DNA of 64,000 nt from an uncultured Planctomycetota bacterium (GCA_900696685.1 CAADHA010000084.1:1-64000), one strand, 5' to 3'; shown: positions 1 to 8,512, numbered from the stretch's first letter. Notes: a model not told the origin generated them from the letters alone. Translations and numbers: made by a program.

Positions 1-27
1 GTCCAAAGATGACACGGAGGTCACGAG

Positions 28-1353
28 ATGATAATCGAGTTGCGGCCGCTGGCCGCGGTTAAACCGTATGAGAAGAACCCTCGCATCAATGATGCGGCGG
101 TGGACGCCGTCGCCGAGTCGATTCGGCGCTTCGGGTTTCGCCAACCGATTGTCGTCGATGGCGACGGCGTCATCGTCTGCGGGCATACGCGCTACCGCGC
201 GGCAATGAAGCTCGGCATGACCGAGGTGCCGGTCCACGTCGCCACAGACCTGACGCCGGAGCAGATTCGCGCGTACCGCATCGCGGACAACAAGACCGCC
301 GAGCTGGCGGAATGGAACCTCGAGCTGCTGCCGATCGAGTTGGCCGAGCTAAAGGATGCCGGCATCGACTGGTCCCTGCTGGGGTTCGACGCCGACGAGC
401 TGGCGATGCTGCTCGATCCCGGCGTGAAGCAGGGGCTAACCGACCCGGACGACGTGCCCGAGCCGCCGGACGAGGCGGTAACGCAGCCGGGCGACCTCTG
501 GGTGCTGGGCGATCATCGGTTGCTGTGCGGAGACTCCAGCAGCGCCGCCGACGTGGACCTGTTACTCGACGGCGCGTCAATCCATCTGGTGAATACCGAC
601 CCGCCGTACAACGTGCGGGTCGAGCCGCGCAGCAACAACGCCATCGCCGCCGGGCTGAGTTCATTTGAGTCCGGCGCAGCGATGCGCGGCCATCACCAGG
701 CGTTTGACCACGCTCGAAATCCCAGCGCCAAGCCCACGCACGCCAAGCTGCGTCCCAAGGACCGCCCGCTGGCCAACGACTTTGTGAGCGATGCCGAGTT
801 CGACCGACTGCTACACGCCTGGTTCGGGAACATCGCCCGCGCGCTCGCGCCGGGACGAGGATTCTACATCTGGGGCGGCTACGCCAACTGCGGCAACTAC
901 CCGCCCGTACTCAAGGCCTGCGAACTGTACTTCTCGCAGGCGATCATCTGGGTCAAGGAGCATCCGGTCCTGACGCGCAAGGACTTCATGGGCAACCACG
1001 AGTGGTGCTTCTACGGATGGCGCGAGGGCGCGGCCCACGTCTTCCTTGGCCCGACCAACGCTGTGGACGTCTGGCCGATCAAGAAGATCAACCCGCAGTC
1101 GATGGTCCATTTGACCGAGAAGCCCGTCGAGCTCGCCGTGCGGGCGATGCAGTATTCGTCGCGGGCGGGCGAAAACGTGCTGGACCTCTTCGGCGGCAGC
1201 GGTTCGACGCTGATCGCGGCTGAGCAGACGGGGCGTCGGGCGTTTTTGATGGAACTCGACCCACTGTATTGCGATGTGATTGTGGAGAGGTGGTCGAAGT
1301 TCACGGGCCGAAAGGCGGAACGGTTGCCTGCGGTTCAATCGGCTGTGTGCTGA
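28..1353 (+). CDS. ParB-like domain fused to DNA methyltransferase
   Basis: Predicted site-specific DNA methyltransferase (N4-cytosine or N6-adenine) of the prophage. Residues 1-110 resemble the ParB/sulfiredoxin fold seen in phage methylases (VDGDGVIVCGHTRYRAA at 43-59). Residues about 150-441 are the methylase: catalytic DPPY at 191-194 comes before the SAM-binding FGGSGS near 388, the beta-class order. The start is set by GGAGG seven bases upstream of ATG. The 441 aa length is normal for this fusion, which is common beside terminase genes. It probably protects phage DNA from host restriction. Its stop codon directly abuts the stop of the convergent Fic gene with no intervening base. Target sequence cannot be read from the protein. 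Confidence 0.9.
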   Translation: MIIELRPLAAVKPYEKNPRINDAAVDAVAESIRRFGFRQPIVVDGDGVIVCGHTRYRAAMKLGMTEVPVHVATDLTPEQIRAYRIADNKTAELAEWNLELLPIELAELKDAGIDWSLLGFDADELAMLLDPGVKQGLTDPDDVPEPPDEAVTQPGDLWVLGDHRLLCGDSSSAADVDLLLDGASIHLVNTDPPYNVRVEPRSNNAIAAGLSSFESGAAMRGHHQAFDHARNPSAKPTHAKLRPKDRPLANDFVSDAEFDRLLHAWFGNIARALAPGRGFYIWGGYANCGNYPPVLKACELYFSQAIIWVKEHPVLTRKDFMGNHEWCFYGWREGAAHVFLGPTNAVDVWPIKKINPQSMVHLTEKPVELAVRAMQYSSRAGENVLDLFGGSGSTLIAAEQTGRRAFLMELDPLYCDVIVERWSKFTGRKAERLPAVQSAVC

Positions 1354-2511
1354 TCAGGATTCATCGCCGGTCAGGGTCTGGAGGAATTTGTGATAGGCGA
1401 AGACACGATCCCGCGCCTTCCCGCTGATCTCGCGGAGGATGCCGACCTCGACGGCGACATCCACGGCCTTCCGCGCAGTGGGCGCGGTAATCTTCAGCAA
1501 CTGGGCTACTCGCGCCGTGGTCACGACGGGATGGTCCGGAAGCACATCAAGAAGTTGGATCGCAGCGACCGTTGCGCGTTTGTTCGATGCCAATCGTCGC
1601 CGGTCCCTGCCGAGCAGTTCGAACAGACCGCCGGCGACATTGACGCCATCGTCAGCGGCTTCACGGACGCAGCGGAGGTAGAAAGCCGTCCATCCTTCCC
1701 AATCGCCATTGGATCGGACTGCGGCCAGGCGGGCGTAGTAATCACTTTGATGCCGCTTGAATGCCAGGCTGAGATACAGCAGCGGGCTGGGCATGAGTTC
1801 CCAATGTTCCAAAAGCAGCGCGATCAACAATCGCCCGATGCGCCCATTGCCGTCGAGGAACGGATGGATCGTCTCGAATTGGACGTGCGCCAGTCCAGCC
1901 TTGATGAGTGGAGGCAACGGATCGTCGCTGTGAAGCCAGCGTTCGAACTGCGACATCACCTTGCCTACCTGCTCGGGTGGAGGCGGAATGAACCTGGCAT
2001 TTCCGGGGCGCGTGCCGCCAATCCAGTTCTGTGTGCGCCGAATCTCGCCGGGAGCCTTGTCCGCGCCGCGCACGCCCTTCATGAGGCGGCGATGGCTCTC
2101 GCACAAAAGGCGAGTACTCAACGGAAGTCCCTTTGGCTTTGCCACCTCGCCACGCGCGTAGTTGATCGCATCTACATAGTTGCAAACCGCTTCTACGTCG
2201 TGCGGCCTCTTGGCTTGCTTGGTCGCTTCGAACGTTACCACTTCCCGAAGCGTCGCTTGCGTCCCTTCGATCTGAGACGAGATCACCGCCTCCTTGCGCA
2301 CGAATCCGTACAGAAACCAGTTAGTGCTGGGGACCATGCGACCGGCCACCTCCAAGCGCGCCAAGCCGGTCAGCGCCTGGGCATGAAGGCGCTCGATCTC
2401 TCCGGTCACGTGCAAGGCTGGGCTTCGGGGAGGCAGCGGATGCGGCACAAAGGCGTTAACTGCCTCGCCAGCGGTTGTGGTCGTGTGATAGGTGCCGGTT
2501 ATGCGGCGCAT
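1354..2511 (-). CDS. Fic family protein (AMPylase-like), class II
   Basis: Predicted Fic-domain nucleotidyltransferase that would transfer AMP from ATP to a target protein hydroxyl. The active-site motif HPFLDGNGRIGR is complete at residues 216-227. An inhibitory helix motif of the (S/T)xxxE(G/N) type is visible at 78-83 (SSQIEG), so this is an auto-inhibited class II enzyme with the glutamate on the same chain. The N-terminus (FVPHPLPP at 21-28) matches the usual Fic N-terminal domain, and the C-terminus (about 300-385) looks like a winged helix. It runs against the phage late genes and has its own upstream operator-like repeats. Role unproven: stress regulation or cargo toxin. Confidence 0.9.
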   Translation of the reverse strand: MRRITGTYHTTTTAGEAVNAFVPHPLPPRSPALHVTGEIERLHAQALTGLARLEVAGRMVPSTNWFLYGFVRKEAVISSQIEGTQATLREVVTFEATKQAKRPHDVEAVCNYVDAINYARGEVAKPKGLPLSTRLLCESHRRLMKGVRGADKAPGEIRRTQNWIGGTRPGNARFIPPPPEQVGKVMSQFERWLHSDDPLPPLIKAGLAHVQFETIHPFLDGNGRIGRLLIALLLEHWELMPSPLLYLSLAFKRHQSDYYARLAAVRSNGDWEGWTAFYLRCVREAADDGVNVAGGLFELLGRDRRRLASNKRATVAAIQLLDVLPDHPVVTTARVAQLLKITAPTARKAVDVAVEVGILREISGKARDRVFAYHKFLQTLTGDES

Positions 2512-2544
2512 TGCAATGAAACGCTCCTTTCTGAGAGGTCTAGT

Positions 2545-2597
2545 CTAAGAAAAGATCGTTTCTTAGTCCAGTCAACTGCGCAACGGTCGTTTCTTAC
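2545..2597 (-). promoter_or_regulatory. candidate operator/promoter upstream of the Fic gene
   Basis: A perfect 8-bp inverted repeat, CTAAGAAA (2545-2552) and TTTCTTAG (2559-2566) with a 6-base spacer, lies 34 bp upstream of the Fic start. A direct copy of its right half, GGTCGTTTCTTAC at 2585-2597, sits 31 bp away, about three helical turns. A TTGACT hexamer on the minus strand (2570-2575) falls between them, but no convincing -10 box was found. The winged-helix tail of the Fic protein could bind here. That is inference. Confidence 0.4.
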
Positions 2598-2670
2598 CGG
2601 CCCGGCGGACTTCCTGCCGGAACAACGCCCCGGTCGGTGCCGAGGCGTTGGAGAACTGATCGAAATGTCG

Positions 2671-3429
2671 TCAGCCGACGAACTCAAACTGCCCACGGTC
2701 GACCTTGCGGAAGCGGGCGTCGCGTCCCTTGTCGCGGGCCTCGCGCATCATGGCGGCGTAGAGCGTGGCGTGCGGCGTCTTACCACCGGGGCTCTTCCAA
2801 AGGTTCTGGTCGGCCATCGCGGCGATCAGTTCCTGGGCATGCATGGGCTTGCCGGCCTTCTTCAAGACCGTTGCGGCGGCGTCGAGGGCGCTGACACGTT
2901 TGGGCTTCTGCTCGGCCGTCGCCTTCACCTTGAGCGTCGCGACCTTCTTGTCGCGCTTGGCCTTCGTCGCCACGGGATGGGCTTTGGACTGCTTCTTGTT
3001 GGACTTCTTCTTGGACATGACGTTCTCCTGTTCTGGGGTTTCCTGTTCCTCAGCCGGGCGACACGCGTCGCCCGCCGTTTCAATCACTTCGCTTGGCTGT
3101 TCTTCGCTGCAATGCCGCTCCCAGCATTTCTGGCACATGGGGCGCTCGAGGTAGGTCATGACGGGTGTGCCCCGACAGCGCGTCGTCGCGCAGCGGTCTG
3201 GGTCGAGCTCCGGCTCGGCCACCTCGGCCTGCTCGACGGGCGGCCGAGCAGCAGCTTTCACCTCACGCCGCAGGCGCTGGGCGCTCTTGATCCGCACCTT
3301 GCGATGGGTGATGACGTTGGTTGCCTCCCACCCGCCGTACGGGCTCTCGGCCACGATCCGCACCTGCGCGAGCTGGCCGCTGACCTTGGCGGTGTAGATG
3401 CCGCCGATCTTCACGTCGCTCTTCTTCAT
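2671..3429 (-). CDS. HARE-HTH domain protein with central zinc-ribbon
   Basis: 252 aa. The last 75 residues (ALDAAATVLKKAGKPMHAQE onward to GQFEFVG) match the HARE-HTH winged helix found in chromatin and restriction-associated proteins, a predicted DNA-binding or recruiting module. The N-terminal 60 residues form a small beta-rich unit (VKIGGIYTAKVSGQLAQVRI). The middle holds a CATTRC...CQKCWERHC cysteine cluster likely to bind zinc, then a lysine-rich linker. AAGGAG lies 10 bases upstream of ATG. It is the last gene of a leftward run of small genes (4461 to 2671) each with a strong Shine-Dalgarno, probably one early phage transcript. Exact role unknown. Confidence 0.7.
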   Translation of the reverse strand: MKKSDVKIGGIYTAKVSGQLAQVRIVAESPYGGWEATNVITHRKVRIKSAQRLRREVKAAARPPVEQAEVAEPELDPDRCATTRCRGTPVMTYLERPMCQKCWERHCSEEQPSEVIETAGDACRPAEEQETPEQENVMSKKKSNKKQSKAHPVATKAKRDKKVATLKVKATAEQKPKRVSALDAAATVLKKAGKPMHAQELIAAMADQNLWKSPGGKTPHATLYAAMMREARDKGRDARFRKVDRGQFEFVG

Positions 3430-3462
3430 GCTCGTTGTCTCCTTTCGTCAGGTGGTCACGTT

Positions 3463-3708
3463 TCAGATGCCGATCTCGCTAGCCAGGCGAGCCTGCGCAT
3501 CCCATCCGCCGATTGCGTCGGCCAGCAGTTCGCCGAACCACTGCGCCCCCTGTTTGGCCTCCCATCCTTCGTCGCTCTCGTACTTCTCGCGGCCGGCCTC
3601 GCGCACGCAGGCCGCCACCAGCGCCGTGGTATGCGGCGACAGGCATTCCTGAATGGCCTCGAGCAGCTGCATCCCCTCGGCCGAGTAGTTGGGCTGATTC
3701 GTATTCAT
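3463..3708 (-). CDS. hypothetical phage protein, 81 aa
   Basis: Small acidic, mostly helical protein (MNTNQPNYSAEGMQLLEAIQ start). No family recognised. GAGAGGAG lies 7-8 bases upstream of the ATG, which supports translation. It is second last in the leftward small-gene run, 33 bp upstream of the HARE-HTH gene. The tryptophan- and glutamate-rich middle (DEGWEAKQGAQWFGELLADA) suggests a compact helical fold. Genes like this in phage early regions are often host-takeover or anti-defence factors, but nothing in the sequence shows that here. Confidence 0.6.
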   Translation of the reverse strand: MNTNQPNYSAEGMQLLEAIQECLSPHTTALVAACVREAGREKYESDEGWEAKQGAQWFGELLADAIGGWDAQARLASEIGI

Positions 3709-3765
3709 GGCTGCTCTCCTCTCGATAAAGGGTCCTGCCGCATCCTCGCGACGCGGCGCTATCGC

Positions 3766-3987
3766 TCAGTTCACCGGCACGGTCATGATCCGATGGCTGC
3801 CGTCCGGCATCTCGTGGTCATGCAGGTACGCGAACTCGACGCCGGCCTCTTCCAGACGGGCGACATCCTCCTGCGCTGCGACCTTGGGGCCGTCGAGCAG
3901 AATCGCGATGTCCTTGCCGCTGGCCTCGGTCCACTGAATGGCCTCGTGGGCCGTCTCGAATTCGATTGCGTGGTATTCAATGGTCAT
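3766..3987 (-). CDS. hypothetical phage protein, 73 aa (paralogue of next gene)
   Basis: Short protein beginning MTIEYHAIEFETAHEAIQW and ending MTVPVN. It shares the pattern MTI-x3-A-x-EF-x-T-x2-EA with the product of the upstream gene at 4012-4233, and the bases before both starts are nearly the same (gagagcaacgacc and gaggagcagcgacc). This suggests a tandem duplication. Alternating beta-alpha periodicity suggests a small alpha/beta fold. Function not recognised. Confidence 0.6.
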   Translation of the reverse strand: MTIEYHAIEFETAHEAIQWTEASGKDIAILLDGPKVAAQEDVARLEEAGVEFAYLHDHEMPDGSHRIMTVPVN

Positions 3988-4011
3988 GGTCGTTGCTCTC
4001 TTGGCGGCGGC

Positions 4012-4233
4012 CTAACGGCCGACCGCGATGGTTCGAATCCCGCCGCGCTGCCGTCGGCCGATGAACCGCGCGGTTTCCGGTCCGCCGGCTCGGTCGATGC
4101 GCTGGCAATCGCGGGCGCTGATCGCCAGATACCGCCCGCCGGGCATGCTCAACGCGGCACCACCCCGCTGGCTGGCGTAGGCCTCCGCCTCTTCGTAGGT
4201 CTTGAACTCCCTGGCTCTGCATTTGATGGTCAT
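4012..4233 (-). CDS. hypothetical phage protein, 73 aa (paralogue of preceding gene)
   Basis: Starts MTIKCRAREFKTYEEAEAYA and matches the N-terminal pattern of the 3766-3987 product. Its second half is more basic (ARFIGRRQRGGIRTIAVGR), so RNA or DNA contact is possible. GAGGAG sits 8 bases upstream of ATG. It belongs to the leftward small-gene run. No known family was recognised. Confidence 0.6.
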   Translation of the reverse strand: MTIKCRAREFKTYEEAEAYASQRGGAALSMPGGRYLAISARDCQRIDRAGGPETARFIGRRQRGGIRTIAVGR

Positions 4234-4251
4234 GGTCGCTGCTCCTCTCGT

Positions 4252-4461
4252 TCAGTCGTTGTTGGGCAGAACGATGTCCGCGACATCCCAGATCTCGCGG
4301 CCGTCGCTGGTCAGGACGACGTAGGACATCGCCTTCGTGCGGCTGCGGTTCTGCGTGCAGATTTCGACAACCCGCCCCGGTTCACCGTCGAGCGTGGATA
4401 CGACCAGCGTCCCCGCCGCCAGGTTTCGCAGGTCGTTGGTTACGTCGTTCGTTCGCGTCAT
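4252..4461 (-). CDS. hypothetical phage protein, 69 aa
   Basis: The frame is open upstream to 4614, but the ATG at 4459-4461 is preceded by AGGAG at ideal spacing, so the 69-residue form beginning MTRTNDVTNDLRNLAAGTLV is preferred. The protein looks beta-rich and SH3/KOW-like in periodicity (TLVVSTLDGEPGRVVEI, MSYVVLTSDGREIWDVADIV), similar in style to the N-terminal module of the HARE-HTH protein downstream. It is the first gene of the leftward small-gene run. Function unknown. Confidence 0.55.
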   Translation of the reverse strand: MTRTNDVTNDLRNLAAGTLVVSTLDGEPGRVVEICTQNRSRTKAMSYVVLTSDGREIWDVADIVLPNND

Positions 4462-4667
4462 TTCGTTCTCCTTCGCATTCGGTACGCCCATCGCGTACAC
4501 CCACATGAGGGCAAGTTCCGCGAACGGGATCAAGCGAATCTGGCCGCAATTCCGGTCGGAATTCGCAGATTCTTTTCCATGTACCGACGCGAGATTTGGC
4601 CATGTCAGGCACACGGACTGCCTGTGTGGGCGGCCCGGCTGCCCGCAGGCGTAGGGAGGGCAGCATG

Positions 4668-4973
4668 ATGGCAGGAGATGTCCTTACCCAACCTAACAAG
4701 CCATTGACATGCGACGGACGCTCTGCGTTCCAGCCGCAGGCTGGCGGGCATGGCCCGCAGTCGCATGTCAATGGCAAGCCGACCCTGAATCCCACGGCGC
4801 TGCCCGTGGCCGACGCGGCCCGATTGCTCAACGCCGCGGGCGGGACGCGCGTGACGGCCGAGATGATCCAGGCGGACGTCGACGCCGGCGCGCCGACGAA
4901 TGCGGACGGCAGCATCAACCTTGTCGCATACGCAGCGTGGCTTGTGAAGGAGAAGTCTTGCCGTGATGGCTAA
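4668..4973 (+). CDS. small protein with terminase-type N-terminal domain
   Basis: About 101 aa. Two adjacent ATGs (4665 and 4668) follow GGGAGGG; 4668 has the better spacing. The C-terminal half (LPVADAARLLNAAGG ... INLVAYAAWLVKE) has the same spacing of hydrophobic residues and the same ending as the first 60 residues of the large terminase encoded at 6038 (QLVQLLNSTPMG ... IDLLRYVAWLVAE). It may be a stand-alone DNA-recognition or small-terminase-like module. The two genes would be neighbours but for the leftward membrane-protein gene inserted between them. Function is inferred from position and similarity only. Confidence 0.6.
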   Translation: MAGDVLTQPNKPLTCDGRSAFQPQAGGHGPQSHVNGKPTLNPTALPVADAARLLNAAGGTRVTAEMIQADVDAGAPTNADGSINLVAYAAWLVKEKSCRDG

Positions 4974-5100
4974 TTCACACCGATCGAGAGCGATAGGTTA
5001 CGTAACTTCTCCAGCAGAAGTCCGACGCATAGCGCATCCGAAACACGTGCTGGAGCTTTTGAACACGATTGAGTTACTGTTGGGCAGTAGTTCCGTGCGG

Positions 5101-5904
5101 TCAGCCACGAGCATCGGCCTCGGCTACTTCCTCTTCGATGGCGTGAAGCTGAGTGTCTCGCTGATCTCTCCACAGGAACATGACGACTTCTCCAGCGATG
5201 ATCGCCGAAGCGCACCAGACGTAGCCAGCAACGAGCAGCATCGGTTGGTTGAGCCACCGGCCCATCACGAAGGCGACAATGGCAATCGCGAAACTGATCA
5301 CCAGCAAGATCTGGCGCTGTTGGCATCGGTTCATAAACCGATGGTCACCAACTTGACAGGCCCAATACCACCTGATGACTGCCAGCGCGTCGCGCAGCCG
5401 CTTATGACGGGGATCGGATGCGCAAATCTGCTCGGTCTCAGTGACGGCACGCATCACGTTTCTTCGGATTTGATCAAAGCCAACGATACTAATAAGAAAC
5501 AGCGCGGCTCCCAAACAAGCGAACTCGACCGGCCGGAACGAACTCGCGGGCAGAAGTGTCAGGACAACGGCCACGCCGAAGACCTGGATAGCTTGGCGTG
5601 CGCCAGTTGGGAAGATGGCGCGCCTACTTCGAACCCATTTATTCAGGACATGCAGGTCCTGCTCGACAAAATGTACCCAGGCTCCTACGAGCAAAACCGA
5701 TGCTGTCAACGCTGCATACGCTGCGTAATCGACTGTACTCTTCACAGGCGGCAATTCGAACAGTCCCAGGTATTCCTTGGCCACGACGACTGTGGCGACT
5801 GCCCCCATCGTCGCATACCCCCAGCGAATCAGTTTTCCAACGGGTTTACTTGGGGATTTACCGGACAAATGAAAATAGTCGTCATTGTCAGGGTTGTCCC
5901 TCAT
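5101..5904 (-). CDS. six-helix membrane protein, prophage cargo (moron-like)
   Basis: 267 aa, unknown family. Six predicted membrane helices at about 28-49, 60-80, 104-122, 124-143, 197-218 and 222-245, with a soluble, charged loop at 144-196 and a short acidic tail (HAIEEEVAEADARG). It lies opposite to its neighbours between the small terminase-like gene and the large terminase, and has its own sigma-70-type promoter (5959-5987). That is the classic layout of a phage moron, expressed in the lysogen. Superinfection exclusion or another envelope function is plausible but not shown. A rightward frame over the same stretch is antisense shadow. No clear Shine-Dalgarno precedes the ATG. Confidence 0.7.
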   Translation of the reverse strand: MRDNPDNDDYFHLSGKSPSKPVGKLIRWGYATMGAVATVVVAKEYLGLFELPPVKSTVDYAAYAALTASVLLVGAWVHFVEQDLHVLNKWVRSRRAIFPTGARQAIQVFGVAVVLTLLPASSFRPVEFACLGAALFLISIVGFDQIRRNVMRAVTETEQICASDPRHKRLRDALAVIRWYWACQVGDHRFMNRCQQRQILLVISFAIAIVAFVMGRWLNQPMLLVAGYVWCASAIIAGEVVMFLWRDQRDTQLHAIEEEVAEADARG

Positions 5905-5958
5905 CGCGCGTCACCGCAAACCGTTAAGGGCAGATCACTCGCGTCGAAAGCTATGTGC

Positions 5959-5987
5959 AGTATACGCTGTGTGCGCCGAGTGTTCAA
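5959..5987 (-). promoter_or_regulatory. sigma-70-type promoter of the membrane-protein cargo gene
   Basis: Reading the minus strand: TTGAAC (5987-5982), a 17-base spacer, then TATACT (5964-5959). Both hexamers are near consensus and spacing is optimal. Transcription would start near 5952, about 48 bases upstream of the ATG at 5904. An independent promoter inside the late operon supports cargo status. Confidence 0.65.
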
Positions 5988-6037
5988 GCCTCGATGGTTC
6001 TACTGGGCCAACCTATTTGATGGCGAGGGGTCCGGCC

Positions 6038-8314
6038 ATGGCGATTGATCCCCGTCGTCTGCGGCCGACGCAGCTCGTGCAGTTGCTCAACAGCACGCCG
6101 ATGGGCGAGGTCATCGGCGAGCGGCAACTGCATCGCCATCGCACGCGTGCTGGTCTGCGCATCACGTCGACCGCTGACCCCCGAAACATTGATCTGCTGC
6201 GCTACGTGGCCTGGCTCGTCGCCGAGCGCCACAAGCCCAAGCCGGAGCCTGAGGGCCTGACCGGCTACGACGCTCACAAGGAGCGGGCCCGGCAGCGGAA
6301 CATCGAGCTGTCGCTGTCCGGGCGCGACATCGGCGAAATGCCGGCCGTCGTGAATGCCGAGCGGAAGACGCGCGCGGCGCGGGACTTTCGCTTCTTCTGC
6401 GAACAGTACTTCCCCCAGGTCTTCCACCTGCCGTGGTCGCCGGACCATCTGAAGGTCGTCGCCAAGATCGAGCAGGCCGTGCTCGAGGGCGGACTCTTTG
6501 CGATGGCCATGCCGCGTGGCAGCGGCAAGACGTCGCTGTGCGAGACGGCCTGCCTATGGGCGCTGCTGTACGGGCACCGCGAGTTCGTGGCGTTGATCGG
6601 CAGCGACGAGGAGCACGCTGCGAACATGCTGGAGTCAATCAAAGCGGAACTGGAGAACAACGAGCTGCTGCTGGAGGACTTCCCCGAGGTCGTGTTCCCG
6701 ATCCGGGCGCTCGAGGGGATTCACCAGCGCGCCGGTGGGCAGCTCTACCAGGGCAAGCAGACGCACATCGGCTGGACGGCGCGGGAGATCGTGCTGCCGA
6801 CAATGCCGGACAGCAGGGCCAGCGGCGCGATCATTCGGGTCGCCGGCATCACGGGACGCATTCGCGGCATGAAGCACAAACGCGTCGATGGTTCCAGCAT
6901 CCGCCCGTCGCTCGTCCTGATCGACGACCCGCAAACCGATGAATCAGCGAGGTCGCCTTCGCAGTGCGTCACGCGCGAGCGCATCCTCGCCGGCGCGATC
7001 CTCGGCCTGGCCGGGCCCGGGCGCAAGATCGCCGGGTTGATGACGCTGACCGTGGTGCGCCCGGATGACCTGGCTGACCGCATCCTCGACCGCGATATGC
7101 ACCCGCAGTGGCAAGGCGAGCGGACGAAGATGGTCTATGCGTTCCCGACCAACGAGGCGCTGTGGGCGCGGTACGCCGAGCTGTGGCGCGAGGGCATGCG
7201 CGCCGACCGCGGGATCGCGGATGCGACGGAGTTCTACCGCGTCAACCGCGAGGCGATGGACGAAGGCGCGAACGTCGCCTGGCCCCAGCGCCACCATCCC
7301 GACGAGCTATCGGCGATTCAGCACGCCGTAAACCTGAAACTGGATCGCGGAGAGGCGGCGTTCTGGGCGGAATACCAGAACGAGCCTCTGCCGGAGGAGC
7401 AGGTCGATGACGACTTGCTGACCGCCGACCAGATCGCCGCGAAGGTCAATGGGCTGAAACGAGGCGAAGTTCCGCTCGGCGCGACAGCGCTGACCATGTT
7501 CATCGACGTACAGGGCAAGGCCCTTTTCTGGCTCGTGGCCGCGTGGGAGGACGACTTCACCGGATACGTCATCGACTACGGCACGGAGCCGGAGCAGAAG
7601 GAGCAGTACTTCACGCTGCGCGACATCCGCCGCACGCTGGCCAGCACCACGTCACGCGCCGGGCTGGAGGGCGCGATCTACGCTGGCCTCGAACGGCTGA
7701 CCGACGCGACGCTCGGCCGCGAGTGGCGGCGAGATGATGGCGCAATGGTGCGGATCGACCGCTGCCTGATCGACGCCAACTGGGGCAGTTCGTCGGACGT
7801 CGTGTACCAGTTCTCGCGGCAGTCGAAATACGCCAGCATCGTGATGCCGAGCCACGGGAGATATGTCGGCGCATCGTCGATTCCGTTCTCGGAATACCGG
7901 CGCAAGCGCGGCGACCGCGTCGGCCTGAACTGGCGCATCCCAGTCGCCACCGGCAAGCGCGCCACGCGGCATGTCGTCTTCGACACGAACTACTGGAAGT
8001 CGTTCGCGCATGCGCGCATGGCCGTCCCGATGGGTGACCCCGGCTGTCTGTCGCTGTACGGCCGCAAACCCGAATCGCATCGCCTCATTGCCGAGCACCT
8101 GACCAGCGAATACCGGGTGAAGACGGAAGGGCGCGGGCGCACCGTTGACGAGTGGAAGTTGCGCGTCGAGGGTTTGGACAACCACTGGCTCGACTGCGTC
8201 GTCGGAAGCGCGGTCGCGGCATCGATCCAAGGCGCGGTCCTGTTCGGCACCGACGCGCGGCCTGCGACGCGGCCGCGAATCAAATTGTCTTCCTTGCAGG
8301 GGGTGCGGAGATGA
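6038..8314 (+). CDS. phage terminase large subunit
   Basis: ATP-driven DNA-packaging motor and headful/site nuclease. Walker A PRGSGKTS is at about 159-166. Walker B (LVLIDDPQTDE) starts near 292. An RNase-H-like nuclease domain follows from about 485 (MFIDVQGKALFW, then DANWGSSSDVVYQF). 758 aa, longer than usual because of an N-terminal 70-residue module shared with the small protein at 4668. ATG 6038 is preceded by GAGGGG; an in-frame ATG 18 bases earlier is less well placed. The stop overlaps the next start (ATGA at 8311-8314), so translation is probably coupled. Confidence 0.93.
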   Translation: MAIDPRRLRPTQLVQLLNSTPMGEVIGERQLHRHRTRAGLRITSTADPRNIDLLRYVAWLVAERHKPKPEPEGLTGYDAHKERARQRNIELSLSGRDIGEMPAVVNAERKTRAARDFRFFCEQYFPQVFHLPWSPDHLKVVAKIEQAVLEGGLFAMAMPRGSGKTSLCETACLWALLYGHREFVALIGSDEEHAANMLESIKAELENNELLLEDFPEVVFPIRALEGIHQRAGGQLYQGKQTHIGWTAREIVLPTMPDSRASGAIIRVAGITGRIRGMKHKRVDGSSIRPSLVLIDDPQTDESARSPSQCVTRERILAGAILGLAGPGRKIAGLMTLTVVRPDDLADRILDRDMHPQWQGERTKMVYAFPTNEALWARYAELWREGMRADRGIADATEFYRVNREAMDEGANVAWPQRHHPDELSAIQHAVNLKLDRGEAAFWAEYQNEPLPEEQVDDDLLTADQIAAKVNGLKRGEVPLGATALTMFIDVQGKALFWLVAAWEDDFTGYVIDYGTEPEQKEQYFTLRDIRRTLASTTSRAGLEGAIYAGLERLTDATLGREWRRDDGAMVRIDRCLIDANWGSSSDVVYQFSRQSKYASIVMPSHGRYVGASSIPFSEYRRKRGDRVGLNWRIPVATGKRATRHVVFDTNYWKSFAHARMAVPMGDPGCLSLYGRKPESHRLIAEHLTSEYRVKTEGRGRTVDEWKLRVEGLDNHWLDCVVGSAVAASIQGAVLFGTDARPATRPRIKLSSLQGVRR

Positions 8315-8496
8315 ATAAGCCGTTGCAACCGCCACAAAAAGAGTCCGCCGAGCAGCGCGGGCTGCACTGCCCAAAATGCGGCTGTGGCCATTTTCGGGTG
8401 ATTTACACGCGCCAAGCCTGGGGCAACACGCTTCGCCGGCGGCGAGAGTGCCGGCACTGCGGTTATCGGATCACTACTACCGAACGGGCGCAGTAA
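8311..8496 (+). CDS. zinc-ribbon protein, NrdR/Ogr-like, 61 aa
   Basis: Begins at an ATG overlapping the terminase stop (ATGA), so the longer upstream frame is discarded. Contains two CxxC pairs, CPKCGCGHFRVIYTRQ and CRHCGYR, separated by an arginine-rich strand (NTLRRRRECRHCG). This matches the N-terminal zinc ribbon of NrdR and of small phage transcription activators. Such ribbons bind DNA or RNA. It may be a late-gene regulator or packaging accessory. Followed directly by the AbiE promoter. Confidence 0.7.
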   Translation: MNKPLQPPQKESAEQRGLHCPKCGCGHFRVIYTRQAWGNTLRRRRECRHCGYRITTTERAQ

Positions 8497-8512
8497 GTCG
8501 AGTTTCGACGGT

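Noticed and set aside
1390-4668. Rightward frame of 1092 codons opposite the Fic gene and the small leftward genes.
   Set aside because: Antisense shadow in GC-rich DNA; the minus-strand genes have recognisable domains and good ribosome-binding sites.
4963-6048. Rightward frame of 361 codons over the six-TM gene.
   Set aside because: Low-complexity, no ribosome-binding site, and antisense to a well-formed membrane protein with its own promoter.
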